64,000 nucleotides of DNA from Rhyacophila brunnea (GCA_022495005.1 JAGYXB010001846.1:121963-185962), one strand, 5' to 3'; shown: positions 36,011 through 46,480, counted from the first letter of the stretch. Numbers and translations are program-made. The notes: generated by a model from the sequence alone, not told the origin.

Positions 36011-36810
36011 TATTTAATTAAACAAATAATTATTCAAAAGATACAGTCTTTACCTACTTTATTGTATTAATTTATTATATAAGTTAGAATTAATTGTACT
36101 TATTCGTTGTCAGTGTGTATTTTCCTTTTGGTGAGTGCACACAGTACCTAAAGATACCGAAAGATGAATCCCGGGTCGTAAAAAACGACTCAAATAGAAT
36201 AGCACAAAACTTTAATCCATTAGAATTAAAAGATATGAGTTGCAGTTCTCACTGGACCCACCTTTTTTCTTTGATACTTAAATTATATATTTTTTATAAG
36301 TAATAAAGAATAGAAAATTCTTAAATCTTGATAAATCGTGATAGTATTTATGCAAAAAGAATAGTTCACTAGTCGGGCTCATTCTAATGGTCGTAAGCAT
36401 GGAATACTCGAAATTCAAAAGAAATTATTCCAATAATTGAACGTTTTATTGAATGTTATTTTTGGTATAGCAAAGTGTTCAATAAGCAATTAATGTTTTG
36501 TAATGATGTAGCAGTGATGATTAGTCTTCCTTAATATCGTACAGAGTGGGTAATATTTTTATGATGAAGTACCTTAATTACTCTCATACTCTCAATCATA
36601 TTGTAGTGTAATAAATAACATACCAGGAGAATTTAAAATTCGTAATTTTAATACAATTTATGAAAACGTGAAGTCCCTATATAAACGCATCCGGTTTTAT
36701 GTTATACTATATAATAATTTTGTATTATCAATCTGATATTAGATATTGGCAATATGAAGCATCTTCCTTAAATTTTAAATCTTGCTGTACATTTACTGTT
36801 GGTTATATTG
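36011..36810. other. AT-rich non-coding DNA
   Basis: No gene was seen. ORFs 36094-36303 and 36699-36905 have no recognisable features. Confidence 0.5.
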
Positions 36811-37315
36811 GTTTTCTATTGGTTATAAATTATAATTATTATACTCTCTCAGAAAGTGTTTTTCAAAATTATGTATTTTCAATAATTAGAATGATACATT
36901 CTTAAAATCTTGTGAATTATTCGTTGAATAAAGGAAATAGTTAATTATAAATTATTAGCAAGTGCAAGTAAGTTACATCATAAAAAAATATTGGAGAAAT
37001 CCACGAAGTCGGTTAGTAATCGAAATAATAGATACTTACCTCCTTTGATTTAAGAAACAAAAATCGATTGCCAAAGTAGCTTGATTTGGAAGAGCGCTGA
37101 TGAGTAGGTATTAAAATTTACCAATAGTTAAAATTTGTCGCAATTAGTATATCACTCCGTAGCTTATTGGTAAATGCGACGGATGGGGCGTAAACCCGGG
37201 AGATACAGGGTTCGATCCCCGTCGGGGTGGCTTACTTTTTCAAAAAAAGATTTTTTCTATTGGTTAATATACTTTCTCAGAAAGTGTTTTTCAAAATTAT
37301 GTATTTTCAATTACT
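36811..37315. repeat. Direct duplication bracketing a tRNA-like sequence
   Basis: A block beginning TTTTCTATTGGTTA and containing TCTCAGAAAGTGTTTTTCAA occurs at 36811-36884 and again at 37246-37315, in the same orientation, with only small differences. Between them lies the tRNA-like stretch at 37152-37229. It could be a local duplication or the scar of an insertion. Confidence 0.6.
37152..37229 (+). pseudogene. tRNA-like sequence (pseudogene or SINE head)
   Basis: The acceptor halves CACTCCG and CGGGGTG pair over seven positions (one G-T), and the B box GGTTCGATCCC is intact. The D-stem and T-stem contain mismatches, and no five-pair anticodon stem forms cleanly. I therefore do not call a functional tRNA. 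Confidence 0.5.
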
Positions 37316-37360
37316 GTTGAATGTATACTAATTAAACTACTCTAAATAACTAACTCCCAC

Positions 37361-38262
37361 GATGGCCGCGCGGCTTAAGCGTCCGACTATAGCGTCGTGG
37401 GTCCCAGGTTCGAATGCTGGGTCTGGCAAGTACACATATTGTTTTTCAATTTGTGTATAAGTCAGAGTATGGACCTAATAGGTCAGGGTTGGCGAACCTT
37501 TTCATGTACGCGTGCCAAAATTCCCTATTTTTATCAACTCTCTGACGTACCGAGCATTTTTTCATGAGGAGTTTTTTTTTTTATTCTGTTAAAATAACGA
37601 TGATGTTCTAGATACCACTTACAAAACATAGCAAACATATAGCTTTATCACTTTTTTCAAATACGCCAAACATTTAAGTCCACCAATTTTGAAACTCTCT
37701 GCCCGAATTACTACTAGGTACCTAGCTTTATCAAGTTTTTGTTTATTATTTGGTGCAGTCATTTTGTGGGTAGAAATTGTTTGTTAATGTATTACTTGGT
37801 TTGGTTCTTTGTGCACAAATTGACGTGAGAAATGCACCGATCAGATGAGGCATTCTCTCGCTAACAATGGTCTCAAGCATTGTAAATCGATCAAGATTAG
37901 AGGTTCGCGGCGCGGCATATCCTGCTGCCAGATGAGGTTAGTGTGATAATATGTAACTCATAAAGTCTAAGGACTAACGTATGCAATTATATATTTAAAT
38001 TAAACGTAATGCTTATTCTTGAGTATTAATTTGCCTGCTATTTGTATACAATGCGATCTGTCATTTATTATTATTATTATTTTTATGTATTTTTTTCAAA
38101 CGCGTGCCATGCAAAATCATCTCGCGTGCCATAGGTTCGCGACCCCTGTAATAGGTTGAGCAAGTGGCTGACATCCATTTCTCGTAAAAACAAAAATCTG
38201 TCAATACAAACCTCCACTCTGTGGAGGACTATAATATGATCTTATTAGGATCGGACATGGTC
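37361..38262 (+). repeat. tRNA-derived SINE, family 1, split by a hAT insertion
   Basis: The head GATGGCCGCGCGGCTTAAGC and the B box GGTTCGAATGC (37407-37417) show tRNA ancestry. The body continues GTACACATATTGTTTTTCAA and GGACCTAATAGGT, is interrupted from 37484 to 38148, and resumes TGAGCAAGTGGCTGACATCC to the 3' end TATTAGGATCGGACATGGTC. Without the insertion the SINE is about 230 bp, the same as the minus-strand copies at 52595 and 57945. Confidence 0.85.
37484..38148. mobile_element. Non-autonomous hAT element nested in a SINE
   Basis: The ends CAGGGTTGGCGAACCTTTTC and GGTTCGCGACCCCTG are flanked by the exact duplication TAATAGGT at 37476-37483 and 38149-38156. The octamer is part of the SINE consensus (ACCTAATAGGTTGAGC in the other copies), so removing the element and one octamer restores the SINE. 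It is 665 bp with no coding sequence. GCGTGCCA motifs near both ends form the subterminal repeats. Confidence 0.95.
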
Positions 38263-39276
38263 GAAGGAACCACACAAATAACTAACTATTTAAACTACAG
38301 TTTGACACTACGCGCCCTGGTAACAGAGCCGCTTGGATTTCGGCATCCCCTAGAGCAGGGTTTCTTAACCTTTTTACGGTAGCGGGCGCATTGGAGATTT
38401 GAAGTAATAGTAGCGGGCGCACATCGAATTTCTAAAAAACCCTCAAAACATTATCTTCTTAAATTTTTTGTGTTTCTTAAAGGATTTAAAAAAAAATGGA
38501 GCCATCAGTTCGATAATGAAAAATTGCTAGAATAAGTTTTCAAATTGCTCTATGCTCTATGCTACGATTATGCCACTACATATTATTATATGAGATAGTA
38601 CAGTAAAAAAAAATATTTGAAATAAACCAGGTCGTTGATGTGTCTGGTCAGTAAAATATAGCACCAGGTAAGTCAGAAAGAGAAGTTTTCATGTGTCACT
38701 ATTATCATAATTGGTATTGCGAACGAATATGTGTCTTGATCGACTCCAAGAAACACCTTCAATCTCATTAGTATGTCACAAGTTTTCTCCACTGCTTCTT
38801 CACGTTCACATATAAAACTTTAGCTGGGCTTGAAATGGACTAAACAGGAGCGCTGTACCGGTTCATGAAATCCTCAAAATTATCGCACCGTCTCGTGGAA
38901 ATAATAATTTGACCATCTGAGCTAGATAACAAGCCATATAACAAAAACATTGAACACACTTATTTTTCTTTAATATTTTCAGAAAAAGAATGAGCTCTCT
39001 TTTTCGTAAAAATTTATATTTCGAGCGCTAATTAAACTACATTTCATAAAATGAATTCATTTTTAATTGTTATTATAGACTGTACTGAATGGGAAAGAAT
39101 GGGACATGAGGTAATATTATATTCAACAATTATAAAATGTATCATATCAAGACTTCATGACTGAGAATCATAATCAGGATAATTTTGCTACCTCATTAAC
39201 AGGGTCGCCCTGCATTCTATGATACGCAGGGCCTATGTTAGTGGGAGACCTGTGGCACTCGTGGACTTATGCAACC
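38263..39276. other. Non-coding DNA with one isolated hAT-like end
   Basis: At 38356 CAGGGTTTCTTAACCTTTTT, followed by GTAGCGGGCGCA repeated twice, looks like a hAT terminus with subterminal repeats. No complementary end or duplication of CCCTAGAG was found, so it is probably truncated. Nothing else was recognised. Confidence 0.45.
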
Positions 39277-39284
39277 ATCTGAGG

Positions 39285-39710
39285 CATGGCCCCCACATCC
39301 TGACGCGCGCCCCCAGGCGAGGATGTTTGGCGGGCCCCCCTACCTATCACTAAGGGTGAAGGCAGTGTGACGCGCTACAGTAGCGTTTTCCATGGTGTAT
39401 ACTGTATGCGATTAAATTAAGGTATACTTTTAGGGATTTTTTGTATTTTTAATAGGTATCTACATCCATTTAAATCATGGAGTTGTCGAGTATCGGCACA
39501 CAGTTAAAAATTGCATCGTACCAACAATCAAATATTTAAATTATTAATAATTATGGAACCGAAATAGCGCCGCAGTCGACTTTTTTTACTGTTAGACCAA
39601 ATTTGTTGTCTGTGTTTATCTCATTTATCGGTCGACTCGTCACGCCGAGCCCTTCCTGAGCCCAGGCCCCTAGGCTAGAGCCCTGTCAGCCCCCCCTTGT
39701 GGGGGCCATG
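39285..39710. mobile_element. Non-autonomous hAT element, CATGGCCCCCACA family, best copy
   Basis: Perfect 13-bp inverted ends CATGGCCCCCACA/TGTGGGGGCCATG are flanked by the exact duplication ATCTGAGG at 39277-39284 and 39711-39718. The ends are unusually G+C-rich for this genome (for example CGCGCGCCCCCAGG and GAGCCCAGGCCCCTAGG). The interior is AT-rich. It is 426 bp with no transposase. Confidence 0.95.
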
Positions 39711-39886
39711 ATCTGAGGCATCCAATGTTTGCTTTGATATTGTGATTTGGCATGCCTAAAAGACAAGACAAAGCGTAAGACACAAACGGACACTAACGAT
39801 CGAAATCATTGTAACGGTTAGGCCAAGAGCATTCGATAACCACTTGTGGATTCGACATCTCCCAATAAATCTTAGGTGAACAGTAT

Positions 39887-40040
39887 TAGTTATGCTTGCA
39901 GGGTAGGTGTTTATCGCTAGATTAAAAGTGCGGAGCCTCAGGGTATGGGGAATGTACACGAAAAGTGCGGTGTCTGCGGTTGAAGCGACGACAAGCTATA
40001 CGTAGAAGGCGCGGTAAACCTGCTAGATTTTGTTAAGTCC
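39887..40040 (+). repeat. Dispersed repeat shared with 49865-50055 (inverted)
   Basis: GGTGTTTATCGCTAGA, AAAGTGCGGAG and GGTTGAAGC occur in the same order on the minus strand at 49.9-50.0 kb. In both, one frame starts VFIARLKVRS or MFIARLKVRS, but this copy then hits stops. It may derive from a transposon coding region. Confidence 0.6.
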
Positions 40041-40393
40041 GCTCCTTACCGCCGCCTTAAAAATTAAAAATAAATAAAAATCGATTACCTGTATTCAGTG
40101 ACGTCCCTAGATAAAATGCCGCCCGTAGGCTACGCCAAAATGCCGCCTCATTTTTTATCATCCTTCCATGAGTCCAATATCTAAGAAATGTGTTGTAAGG
40201 AAGGACTAAGGATACATTACTAACGAAATATCAGACTAATTATTCGCAAATCTGCACATGTCGTTTCTGGTCACCAAGGATGTCGACGGGCAACGGAAGT
40301 AAACTAGATATAGCGAACCCGACAAAACCAGTGAGCTAATTTTTTTAATGGAAAGATAGTTTCGTTATTACTAAGTTAAGGTAGCTATTTCTA

Positions 40394-41970
40394 TATCGTG
40401 GGTATTCTGCGGAAAAGCACTAAGTCAAAATTTTGCTGTTTTGACTTAATGATGAGGTAATCTTATTAAGCGAACGCTCTATAGTCTTCAAAAACACACA
40501 CAGTCATATCTATACAACTAACAAAGATAATTTGAGTCGCTTAGAATCATAACTCACATATTCCAAAAATCAAGTTTTGAGATAATCGCTAAAAACCAAC
40601 AGAGCACTATTTTTTGTAATTAAGAAGAACAGTATTGAACTCCCTAGAATATTAATGAGTGAGAGAGTCGAATAACTTTTTTTTTTTAATATATATACCT
40701 AATACTCCTAACGTTGCAGACATACAGCATACTATGAGAAATAGAGCTCCCCGATTGGTTAGGAAGGCGTTGGTGACAAAACTCTATTCTTTGAAATATA
40801 CGACATATTACACCAACAATGAACTTTGTCAACGATTTTCACATGGTTTAAATTGACTTTTAATACTCAACTATTTTTCGGGATATAGATTAATTCATTT
40901 AGAATCACTTGGCATATTTAACTAAAAAACGACAAAATTGCAATATGTGAGTTATGATTCTAAGCGACTCATTTATGTTATAAGTCAAAAAAACATACAT
41001 CTATTCAGAGAAAAGGCACTAATGGACTTAGTTATATTATAAGCTATATTCACAAAATATTATAGGTTCTCAAAATTCTCCGTGCGAAACTGCACTAAGT
41101 CATACTCAATGCAATATCGCAGAAAGGAATTTGCATGAAGCTTTTTTTTGTCATCATTCGTATTTTGACCATTGACAGGATACGTGTATTACTGATTTAT
41201 AAACGTACCCAGCCAAAAATGAGGTCACGGGCTGCGAAAATATTAAAAATGGCAAAAAACAAAATGAAAGTAAATATTGATGCTAAATGGTAAGTTTTTT
41301 TTCTTATTTATTTGTGTAACATGCTTATTTTACTATTGTGTGTTTGTATTGTGTAAAAAATGTTTATTGCTTTTACTGTTTTGTTGAACACCAATGTATT
41401 CTTTTGTTTTACTTTAAAAAAACTTATATTATATTAAAGTATACTGCAATAATTATGTGATTGTTGAATATCTAGATGTTATTTTGTCAGATACATCATA
41501 ATTTTGCTTTCAATTGTTTGTCATAAATGTTATATTATTTATTGTTAATACGAAGGTTAGTTAAGTAAATAGTGTTTCTTTTAAACAAAAATGTATAAAA
41601 AAATATTACTAATGTGTTTTTTTCTGATGTTTATACTTTTGATAAAATATTTTTGTGAAACCATTGTAAATATTGCAAAATTGTATGATAAAAAATATAT
41701 GACATAGTCGCCATATACTGTGTTTTCTCTTTTTGTACTTTAATTTGTCACCGAAAATGCACTAAGTCCAGTACTTACTACCTTCATATTTTTTACAAAA
41801 TGTAGCAAACCTGCGGTTATTTTTTAGTGACACATTAAGAAATTTGTGGCCAATAAAACGATCTATAATTTGAAATCCATAAAAAAGTTAAGACCACGCA
41901 AACTTTCAAGCTCGATTATCTCAAAACTAGTATTTTTGACTTAATGCTATTTCGCAGTATACCCACGATA
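40394..41970. mobile_element. TA-flanked TIR element nested in the hAT element
   Basis: The ends TATCGTGGGTATTCTGCG and CGCAGTATACCCACGATA are flanked by TA at 40392-40393 and 41971-41972. Homology of the two ends extends about 35 bp. The word CACTAAGTC or its complement recurs inside near 40420, 40443, 41030, 41095, 41760 and 41940. A further 31-bp inverted pair, GAGTCGCTTAGAATCATAAC and complement, lies at 40533-40563 and 40941-40971. No transposase was recognised. Confidence 0.75.
41219..41290 (+). other. Short ATG-initiated reading frame running into a splice-donor-like site
   Basis: ATG at 41219 starts MRSRAAKILKMAKNKMKVNI, then DAKW and a TAA that overlaps a GTAAGT motif at 41290. If GTAAGT is a donor, this is a short first exon inside the nested element. 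The lysine-rich composition suits the basic N-terminus of a DNA-binding protein, but there is no further support. Confidence 0.2.
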
Positions 41971-42465
41971 TATTCCAAATAATTTTCTTCGATTTGCCGC
42001 CCTTCGAGTAACTGCCGCCCACAAGTGTCGCTCAATTTGCCTACCCCCACGGGACGTCACTGGCTGTATTATATAGAGTCTATACTATAGACAATAAACA
42101 GAGTCAATTGTCAACTCAAAAGAAAAAATTTACCTAATATATTTTATGATATATTTTCAATTCCAGAACGAAGATGCTTGAAATATTACCTACTATTTTA
42201 TGGTATTAATATATTTTTTGTGATTAAGAACATTATATATATATATATAATATATCTATACATATATGATATAACTTGTTTCACATGATGAGAAAATGCA
42301 GAGATTCTTAACATACCTATACAACTTTCTTACAAAATCAACATATTGTTCAAAAATAACCTCAAAATCATTCATTTTCGAATGGAAGCATTTTCAAAAA
42401 GATATGTAGTAAGTATGTACTTACTTCACACTTTGATTATTACACTATTATTAAGATAAGTATCT

Positions 42466-42958
42466 CGCCAAACTAAAAGCACTCTTTACAAGACACTTGT
42501 AAAGCCAGTGGTCACCTACGCATCGGAAACCTGGACATTAACTCTGCGAAATGAACGAGCCCTGAACATCTTTGAAAGAAAAATTCTCCGCGGTATATAT
42601 GGACCGATCAGGGATGGCAACAATTGGAGGAGAAGATATAATGCTGAGCTCTACAGGCTATACGAAGATTGCAGCGCAGTTCAATCAATTAAGATTGGGA
42701 GATTGCGATGGCTAGGTCATGTGCACCATATGAATGACAATGAACCGGCAAAGAGAGTGATGTCCAGCAATCCAATAGGACGTAGAAGAAGAGGGAGGCC
42801 AAAGATTTGATAGTTGGATGGAGCTGCCAGTGACTGCCGTGTTCGGGGGGTATCGAATTGGAAAGCGGCCACACTGGATAGGGACAGGTAGAGGGAGCTG
42901 TTGGAGGAGGCCAGGACCCACACCGGGTTGTCGCGTCCTTGATGATGATGATGATATT
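42466..42958 (+). pseudogene. Non-LTR reverse transcriptase C-terminal end with (TGA)n tail
   Basis: Reads YKTLVKPVVTYASETWTLT, then FERKILRGIYGPIRDG, RLRWLGHVHHMNDNEPAKRV and GRRRRGRPK. A frameshift follows, then GVSNWKAATLDRDR, a stop, and RELLEEARTHTGLSRP. Coding ends in a run of TGATGATGA repeats at 42942-42954. The order VKP...YASETWTL, WLGH..RM, GRP, WR.L..EA is that of an RTE-type LINE 3' end, and simple-repeat tails of this kind are usual for that group. One frameshift and one stop make it a relic. Confidence 0.85.
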
Positions 42959-42959
42959 A

Positions 42960-43552
42960 AGATAAGTAAGTCATCCTTTAGTATTTCGATAACCGAAAAA
43001 GCTGTCAACTAAAAATGTAGTAATATGTTGAATTTATGTTGTTGAAATTATACTATTAATTTATTATAAAGTGAAATTATATCAAATAAATAATGTTATC
43101 TAAATTAATAAGGAGTTACTAATTAATGTTGTGAGTTTATATAAAAATACTTCCTAGAGAGGAAGTGAGGAAGACTCGAGACATCTCGATTTGGTGTTCA
43201 GTGTGTTATAGTACCTAATACGGCTGATAAGATAAGACATGCACGCGTTATTTGATAAAGAGCTGATAATAGAATAGGTAAGTAGACGAAGAACGAATAG
43301 GACAAAGGTACGCTCCCTTTCTCTCCCCATCCCGATTAGAAATAGTGCAAGATAAGGGAAGATTGTGGACATGCCCTGATAACGTGATGCTAAATCTACA
43401 TAGTTTATAGTGTACCTGCTGGGTTAAATTCAGTCATGAGGCATCGCTCTATAGTCTTACCAAGAAATTAAATAAATAATAAACAAATTTATTTTATATC
43501 AATAACATTTGTTAGTAATATATGGTAATTTCGGTATTGTTATCTAAATCGA
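42960..43552. other. AT-rich non-coding DNA
   Basis: No gene was seen. The minus-strand ORF 43154-43372 is unsupported. Confidence 0.45.
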
Positions 43553-43560
43553 ATAGCGCC

Positions 43561-44130
43561 CAGTGGTAAAGGGTGAAGGTAGGCTGTTAAGACTCGACAT
43601 AAATAGTGCACACTAAACTTTGTCAGTCATACTTATGTGTTTTCATTGAACTAAGAATCCAGCTTGTAGACGGTGCTGGTTAGTTTTTAAAATTCGATTA
43701 AACCCAGTAGTATGCTATGGGCGATCCGACAAAAATAGTACACATTTTTCCAGTCATACTTATTTCTTTTCGTTAAGGTCGGTAGGTACATATTACAGAT
43801 GATGTTGGTTAGTTTTTTTATTTTTTAAACCCTGCCAAACCAAACCATAATCAATAAAAAATATCTAAAATTATGTATGGTATAATAATAATGGTATAAC
43901 TTTTTTTATTTTATTTTTATTTTATTTTTGATATTTTTTAAATAAACGAATAATTTTTACTATTATCTACTATGGATTGGATTAGGCAGAGTTTAATTGA
44001 ATTTTAAAAACTTGCAAACACTATATACACATTATAGTCTTAGTTTAATGAAAACAAAATACGTTTGACTGACAAAGTTTAATATAAGTACCTACACTAG
44101 TTATGTCATATCTTAACAGATTGGCCACTA
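43561..44130. mobile_element. Non-autonomous hAT element with long inverted ends, copy 2
   Basis: Starts CAGTGGTAAAGGGTGAAGGT and ends ...AACAGATTGGCCACTA. It is flanked by the exact duplication ATAGCGCC at 43553-43560 and 44131-44138. Homologous to 25801-26386 throughout the arms (AAATAGTGCACACTAAACTT, AATTAAACCC-type blocks). The duplicated octamer is the terminal sequence of the neighbouring element at 44131-44463. Confidence 0.92.
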
Positions 44131-44463
44131 ATAGCGCCTGTAAACGTGCATGGATTTACTTGCACCAATAGTGTATATTCTAAACAATCGCGATATTATC
44201 TTTTGTTTATCGTATCGTACTGTTTACACGTAAAAGTGCTGACTGGTCTCGCCAATCTCATTCTTTAAGAGTGAGCGAGACGCGATGTTGTCATTTGACA
44301 AGTTTTTCAAAGTGTGAAAGTTCAGAAACTTTCGAACTTTTTTAATTCATGGATGCAATCTTGCAACTTGCAGGATAACATATGTTTACACGTGCATTTG
44401 TTTGTTATGGCTGCGATTATACGTACTGTCAGCGGTACATCCATGCAGGTGTAAACGGGGTAT
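44131..44463. mobile_element. TIR element, TTTACACGTGCATGGATTTA family, copy 2
   Basis: The left end is ATAGCGCCTGTAAACGTGCA and the right end TGCAGGTGTAAACGGGGTAT; both are inverted forms of the copy 1 termini (15149-15560). The internal blocks TGCAAGATTG and TTTACACGTG are shared. A hAT element has inserted at its left extremity. Confidence 0.7.
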
Positions 44464-44577
44464 AAGGTAATGTTAACAGTGCAAGTGCCGACACTAAGCG
44501 CGCATATATATTTTTGATTTCGGGTCCAGTTTCAGTACAAGCATAATGTATTAAATAAATAATATACCTATTATGAA

Positions 44578-44625
44578 TTTTACAGACACGGGACTCGAAC
44601 CTGAGACCCACGACTTCATAAACCT
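44578..44625 (-). repeat. tRNA-like SINE head fragment
   Basis: The minus strand reads GTCGTGGGTCTCAGGTTCGA followed by GTCCCGTGTCTG, matching the B-box region of SINE family 1. Only the head remains. Confidence 0.5.
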
Positions 44626-44935
44626 GAACACATATTCATAAAATTTAATTTTCATTATTGCATATAATATGTAAATACAATTTCTCTACAAACTCATAAC
44701 TTACATTTCGAAAACAATCCTAGAAATATAGTTTATCTTTCACTGTTTCACTTTGCGTTACCGATCCGTTTATGTATCGTATTGGTAATATAATTATATG
44801 TATTAATAATAAAGCTGGTGGCCCTCCATTGGCGGGCGGTATTTAGTAACACCTCAGATAATTTAGTTTTTAGAATTAATACGCATTTCACGAAACGGTA
44901 GCTTAAACGATAAGAACGTTCATTTTGATTTTAAA

Positions 44936-45217
44936 GCCATATTATCGATGGTTTAACATTGACATCTCGTATCTGACATTCAATATTTTTGATAGGGGCA
45001 TATTAAAATGTTCTACAAAAACTTTGAAATGAAATTAAATAAAAACAAAAATACGCTAGTGCAAAAATAGTTTAAAAAAAGTTTTTTTTAAGGTAACTGA
45101 ATTTTTGTTTCTATTTAATTTGATTATATAATTTTTTATAACATTTTAATTCCTCCTAACAAAAATATTTAATGTCAGATACGAGGTGTCAACGTTAGAC
45201 TATCGATATTATGAAGT
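44936..45217. mobile_element. Hairpin MITE, about 280 bp
   Basis: The left arm includes ATTATCGATGGTTTAACATT, CTCGTATCTGACATTCAATA and TTAAAATGTT. The right arm carries their complements in mirror order (TAATGTCAGATACGAGGTGT and GACTATCGATATTATG). Pairing continues inward to about 45060/45100. No target duplication was resolved. Confidence 0.8.
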
Positions 45218-46252
45218 AGTTTATAAGATAAGTCATATTATTTACCTATTATATATTTTTTCGTTAATATACAATAATTGTAACATCGGAAAACTACAGT
45301 ATGTAAAAAAAGAAATTTATCACTGCGTTCCTTTCTCAGGATGTTATCATTAATATTATTATTGAGTTTAAATTGAATCAGATCCAGAGTTAAACCGAAT
45401 TGCAACTATCCCTAACGTCAGCTATCGCCAAAATATGAATAATAAATGAAACTCAACCGGCTTATTCTATCTATTGACGTGTTTTTGTTGGGCATGACAT
45501 GAATTCTAAATGATTAGAACGTATTTCAATAAATGGTTGATATTTTTTCATTGTAGGTATACTTTTCTGGGAGGTATATCTTCAATATTAAATTTATATG
45601 AATTGGATTTTAACACAGAACAATTATTTCTGAGTTCCCTGGATATTACCATTGATGTATTATATAGGTATCAAACAAATATTAGGTGTAATAATGATTA
45701 GGTACATAGTATTTACTAGCCAATGTTATGCACTCTTTGAATAAAATTAAGTAAGTAAGTACCTAAGTATGTAAATCATACATAACAGCATTTATATATT
45801 TTTCACACATGGCGTGAGGACTGGGCTTAGAATTCCGAAATCGTATTATCCCTACCCTCAATGTCTTCATCGAGATATCGCGTGATTAAAATTAATATTT
45901 TGGGAAATCGAGATTAAATTCATTACTTATAATTTTAAACCGCAATTGAATTCGTTAGTTTATTAAAAAAATAAGACTAGATCATATTTCAAGTTTAAGT
46001 TGTGTTATTTTTTTAACATTAAATACAACATTTTTCATCAAAGATCAAAAGGTACGTTACTCGCAATAAGTTTGAATCACGTGGATATAGACAATTTGGT
46101 TGGTATTATTACCTTTAAAAATTAGAAACGAGTTAGTACCTACCTAGGTATTTAAATAGGGACCTATCTTCAAACTCAGTAAAATGGAAGAAAAACATGA
46201 GAAAAATGATTAGTCAGTTCAATTCCGAAAGACTGCGGGACAATTTTGTTGC
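45218..46252. other. AT-rich DNA with one weak exon-like stretch
   Basis: 45557-45667 is open in one frame (YTFLGGISSILNLYELDFNT then EQLFLSSLDI) between TTTTTTCATTGTAG and AG|GTATCA, 111 bp long. The composition is plausible but no homolog is recognised, so I do not call a gene. The rest shows no gene or element ends. Confidence 0.35.
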
Positions 46253-46480
46253 CTTATTACTTAGCGGCATTCTTCTTCTTTCACCCTGTCAAATTCGCCC
46301 CACTTCCGTCGGTCCATAGCCAACTCTCCCGCCTGCCGCCATGCCAGACCTGCAGCGCGTAGATCGCTTTGGTAGCACTGCTGAATGGTGAGGGAGAGCC
46401 GGCGACGGCGACGGAACTCTTGAGGCTGTACCATAAGGGTACGAAGTTTTGCACTCTTAGCGTCCTTAGCGTCTTTAAAT
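46253..46480 (-). pseudogene. Non-LTR reverse transcriptase C-terminal fragment
   Basis: The minus strand reads AKLRTLMVQPQEFRRRRRLS, then LTIQQCYQSDLRAAGLAWRQ and MDRRKWGEFDRVKEEE. It is the same family as 2644-3027 (LRTLVAQPQ...LTLQRCYKSDL) and covers only the last 75 residues or so. Confidence 0.75.

Larger units (their letters stand above)
40096..42062. mobile_element. 2-kb hAT-like element carrying nested insertions
   Basis: The ends CAGTGACGTCCC and GGGACGTCACTG are perfect inverted repeats. They are flanked by octamers CCTGTATT (40088-40095) and GCTGTATT (42063-42070), seven of eight identical. Subterminal TGCCGCCC motifs occur at both ends. Most of the interior is a separate TA-flanked element (40394-41970). 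No hAT transposase is present. Confidence 0.85.

Noticed and set aside
37152..37229. Functional tRNA gene
   Set aside because: The acceptor and B box are good, but the D-stem, anticodon stem and T-stem mismatch, so I call it tRNA-like only.
42232..42272. AT dinucleotide run as a regulatory or structural feature
   Set aside because: A short, ordinary microsatellite in AT-rich DNA.
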